Assembly (NCBI GenBank): GCA_002308435.1
Contig: DBUY01000051.1
Span: 1 to 5,942 of the forward strand
From: Proteobacteria bacterium UBA1278
GTDB lineage: Bacteria > Pseudomonadota > Gammaproteobacteria > Comchoanobacterales > Comchoanobacteraceae
Direction: 5' to 3'
DNA: 5,942 nucleotides
A program made the position numbers and the translations under genes. Below the pieces are notes generated by a model. That model saw only the letters and a list, made by a program, of their open reading frames with translations, was not told where the DNA came from and did not search any database. The first letter of the stretch is position 1; each line of letters starts with the position of its first letter. This document shows positions 5,297 through 5,942 of this stretch, one piece after another.

Positions 5297-5824
5297 CTAC
5301 TGCTTATGTTGCAACTCAATCTGAAACCGGCGTAGTAGAAAAACAGCACTCAGTGATTTAAGGCTATCCGTTATCACAAAAGGATACACACCTGTCCAAA
5401 ACGCGCGCTCCAAACCCACAAATCCAGATAAATAGAGCATACCACATGCCCAAATGATCAACTGTGCCCATAAAATAGATACCCAGATGTCAGTTGTACG
5501 TCCTGTTTTCTGAGTAAGCAGGTTTACCGCACATAAAAATCCAATAAAATAGCCTGCAGATGCCCCTAAGAGCCCAGAGCTCATCGATATCGCTGTGGGC
5601 GCAATCGTAGCCGTTATCGTATAAAGCAATACGGTCAACAGAGCAGTTTTTCTGGGGTAACACAAAGCAAGACAAAGAATTGCTTGAGTCTGCATCGTGT
5701 GCGGAATACTACCGATATAATAACGTACGTGTCCTGAAGCCAGCAGTAACAGCAATCCACCGACAAGTTGAGCGATCTGTATGTGTCGTTTCGTTCGCTG
5801 ATTATCTATGAAAGCGTTATGCAT
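5297..5824 (-). CDS. BioY family biotin transporter S-component
   Basis: BioY is the substrate-binding membrane component of energy-coupling-factor biotin transporters. It imports biotin alone or with the ATPase/EcfT module. This protein has 175 residues, near the family's usual 180-200, with about six membrane segments. Family landmarks are IPHTMQTQAILCLAL (40-54, cf. 'vPvTlQtla'), YPRKTALLTVLLYTITA (56-72, cf. 'G.r.G.l....Y...g'), GLLGASAGYFIGF (84-96, cf. 'l.gptgGYllGF') and YPFVITDSLKSLSA (147-160, cf. 'lPF..gD.lK'). D153 and K156 match the D/K pair conserved near the biotin site. The ATG at 5822-5824 has AGAG (positions 5832-5835 on this strand) at 7-base spacing. No ecfA/ecfT or biotin-synthesis gene is within the window, so it may work alone or with a transport module encoded elsewhere. 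It converges with the 424-residue gene. Confidence 0.88.
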   Translation of the reverse strand: MHNAFIDNQRTKRHIQIAQLVGGLLLLLASGHVRYYIGSIPHTMQTQAILCLALCYPRKTALLTVLLYTITATIAPTAISMSSGLLGASAGYFIGFLCAVNLLTQKTGRTTDIWVSILWAQLIIWACGMLYLSGFVGLERAFWTGVYPFVITDSLKSLSAVFLLRRFQIELQHKQ

Positions 5825-5877
5825 GTGGAATCTCTTTTGTAATCAAGATAACCTAGCACGCCTAGAGTGACCAAGCA

Positions 5878-5902
5878 ATATCAGAGATAATCTGGCTGAT
5901 AT
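5878..5902. promoter_or_regulatory. Inverted repeat upstream of bioY, candidate operator
   Basis: ATATCAG (5878-5884) and CTGATAT (5896-5902) are perfect 7-bp arms around 11 bases. The inner part contains a second, smaller dyad, AGAT-A-ATCT (5885-5893), with nearly the same centre. The repeat lies ~55-80 bases before the bioY ATG and just downstream of a -10-like TATGAT on that strand. It does not match the BirA operator (TTGTAAAC-N14/15-GTTTACAA) or the BioR site (TTATMKATAA). Control of bioY by a dimeric repressor is therefore inference, with the regulator unknown. Confidence 0.3.
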
Positions 5903-5903
5903 G

Positions 5904-5909
5904 ATCATA
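5904..5909 (-). promoter_or_regulatory. -10-like TATGAT for bioY
   Basis: On the bioY strand this reads TATGAT, a 5/6 match to TATAAT, about 80 bases before the ATG. The best -35 candidate (TTGGTA) would be 19 bases upstream, which is a long spacer, so the assignment is tentative. If real, the inverted repeat at 5878-5902 would cover the transcription start. Confidence 0.25.
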
Positions 5910-5942
5910 AAACACAACATTCAATGCATACCAAGCAATCAT

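Larger units (their letters stand above)
5870..5939. repeat. Repeated 10-mer ACCAAGCAAT flanking the bioY promoter region
   Basis: ACCAAGCAAT is present at 5870-5879 and at 5930-5939, exactly 60 bp apart, and TCA follows closely after both. On the bioY strand it reads ATTGCTTGGT. The two copies bracket the inverted repeat at 5878-5902 and the -10-like element. The spacing of 60 bp, near six helical turns, would suit paired regulator binding, but two copies of a 10-mer are weak evidence. Confidence 0.4.

Noticed and set aside
5272..5361. A 29-codon plus-strand frame starting ATG at 5272, mostly antisense to the 3' end of bioY
   Set aside because: No Shine-Dalgarno and no recognisable features; it lies opposite a well-supported gene.
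5832..5858. Possible BirA-type operator around TTGTAATC ... GATAACC near the bioY start
   Set aside because: The half-sites do not form the TTGTAAAC-N14/15-GTTTACAA arrangement; spacing and symmetry fail.

Overview
This 5.9 kb window looks like chromosome from a gammaproteobacterium with a host-associated lifestyle. Legionellales (a Legionella- or Coxiella-like bacterium) is the best guess, at low to moderate confidence. The guess rests on one gene with an ankyrin repeat and a Fic-like domain, an architecture known from host-directed Dot/Icm effectors such as Legionella AnkX, and on moderate-to-low GC with compact genes and short spacers. No rRNA, tRNA, transposase, integrase or CRISPR array is visible.

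Layout. Positions 1-315 hold no convincing complete gene, possibly the last codons of an upstream gene, and then a regulatory stretch with a 16-bp perfect CRP-type palindrome, short direct repeats, and an inverted repeat next to a -10 element. These precede a class II aldolase/adducin-family gene (316-1044, +). A DUF2157-like polytopic membrane protein (1099-2160 or 2169, -) converges on it. A 150-bp divergent spacer with a PmrA-box-like TTAA-N7-TTAA motif separates the membrane protein from the central gene (2326-3753, +). This gene encodes a 475-residue protein with a degenerate Fic core, whose catalytic His is replaced by Tyr, followed by a short ankyrin segment. About 100 bp further on is a 424-residue protein (3853-5127, +) that I cannot firmly identify. 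It carries scattered motifs, in the right order, of the bacterial ELM1 (DUF1022) family. A perfect TGTGA-N6-TCACA dyad follows its stop codon. The window ends with bioY (5297-5824, -), a biotin-transport S-component, with an inverted repeat and a repeated 10-mer upstream.

How the genes relate. The aldolase-like enzyme, the membrane protein and BioY look like ordinary metabolic or envelope genes with separate promoters. The two central genes are co-oriented. Both lack a recognisable Shine-Dalgarno before their ATG, and both carry the 9-mer CAAAAACAT at or just before the start. They look like an accessory pair, and I infer that they are candidate secreted effectors. The most unusual item is the inactivated-looking Fic domain joined to ankyrin repeats.
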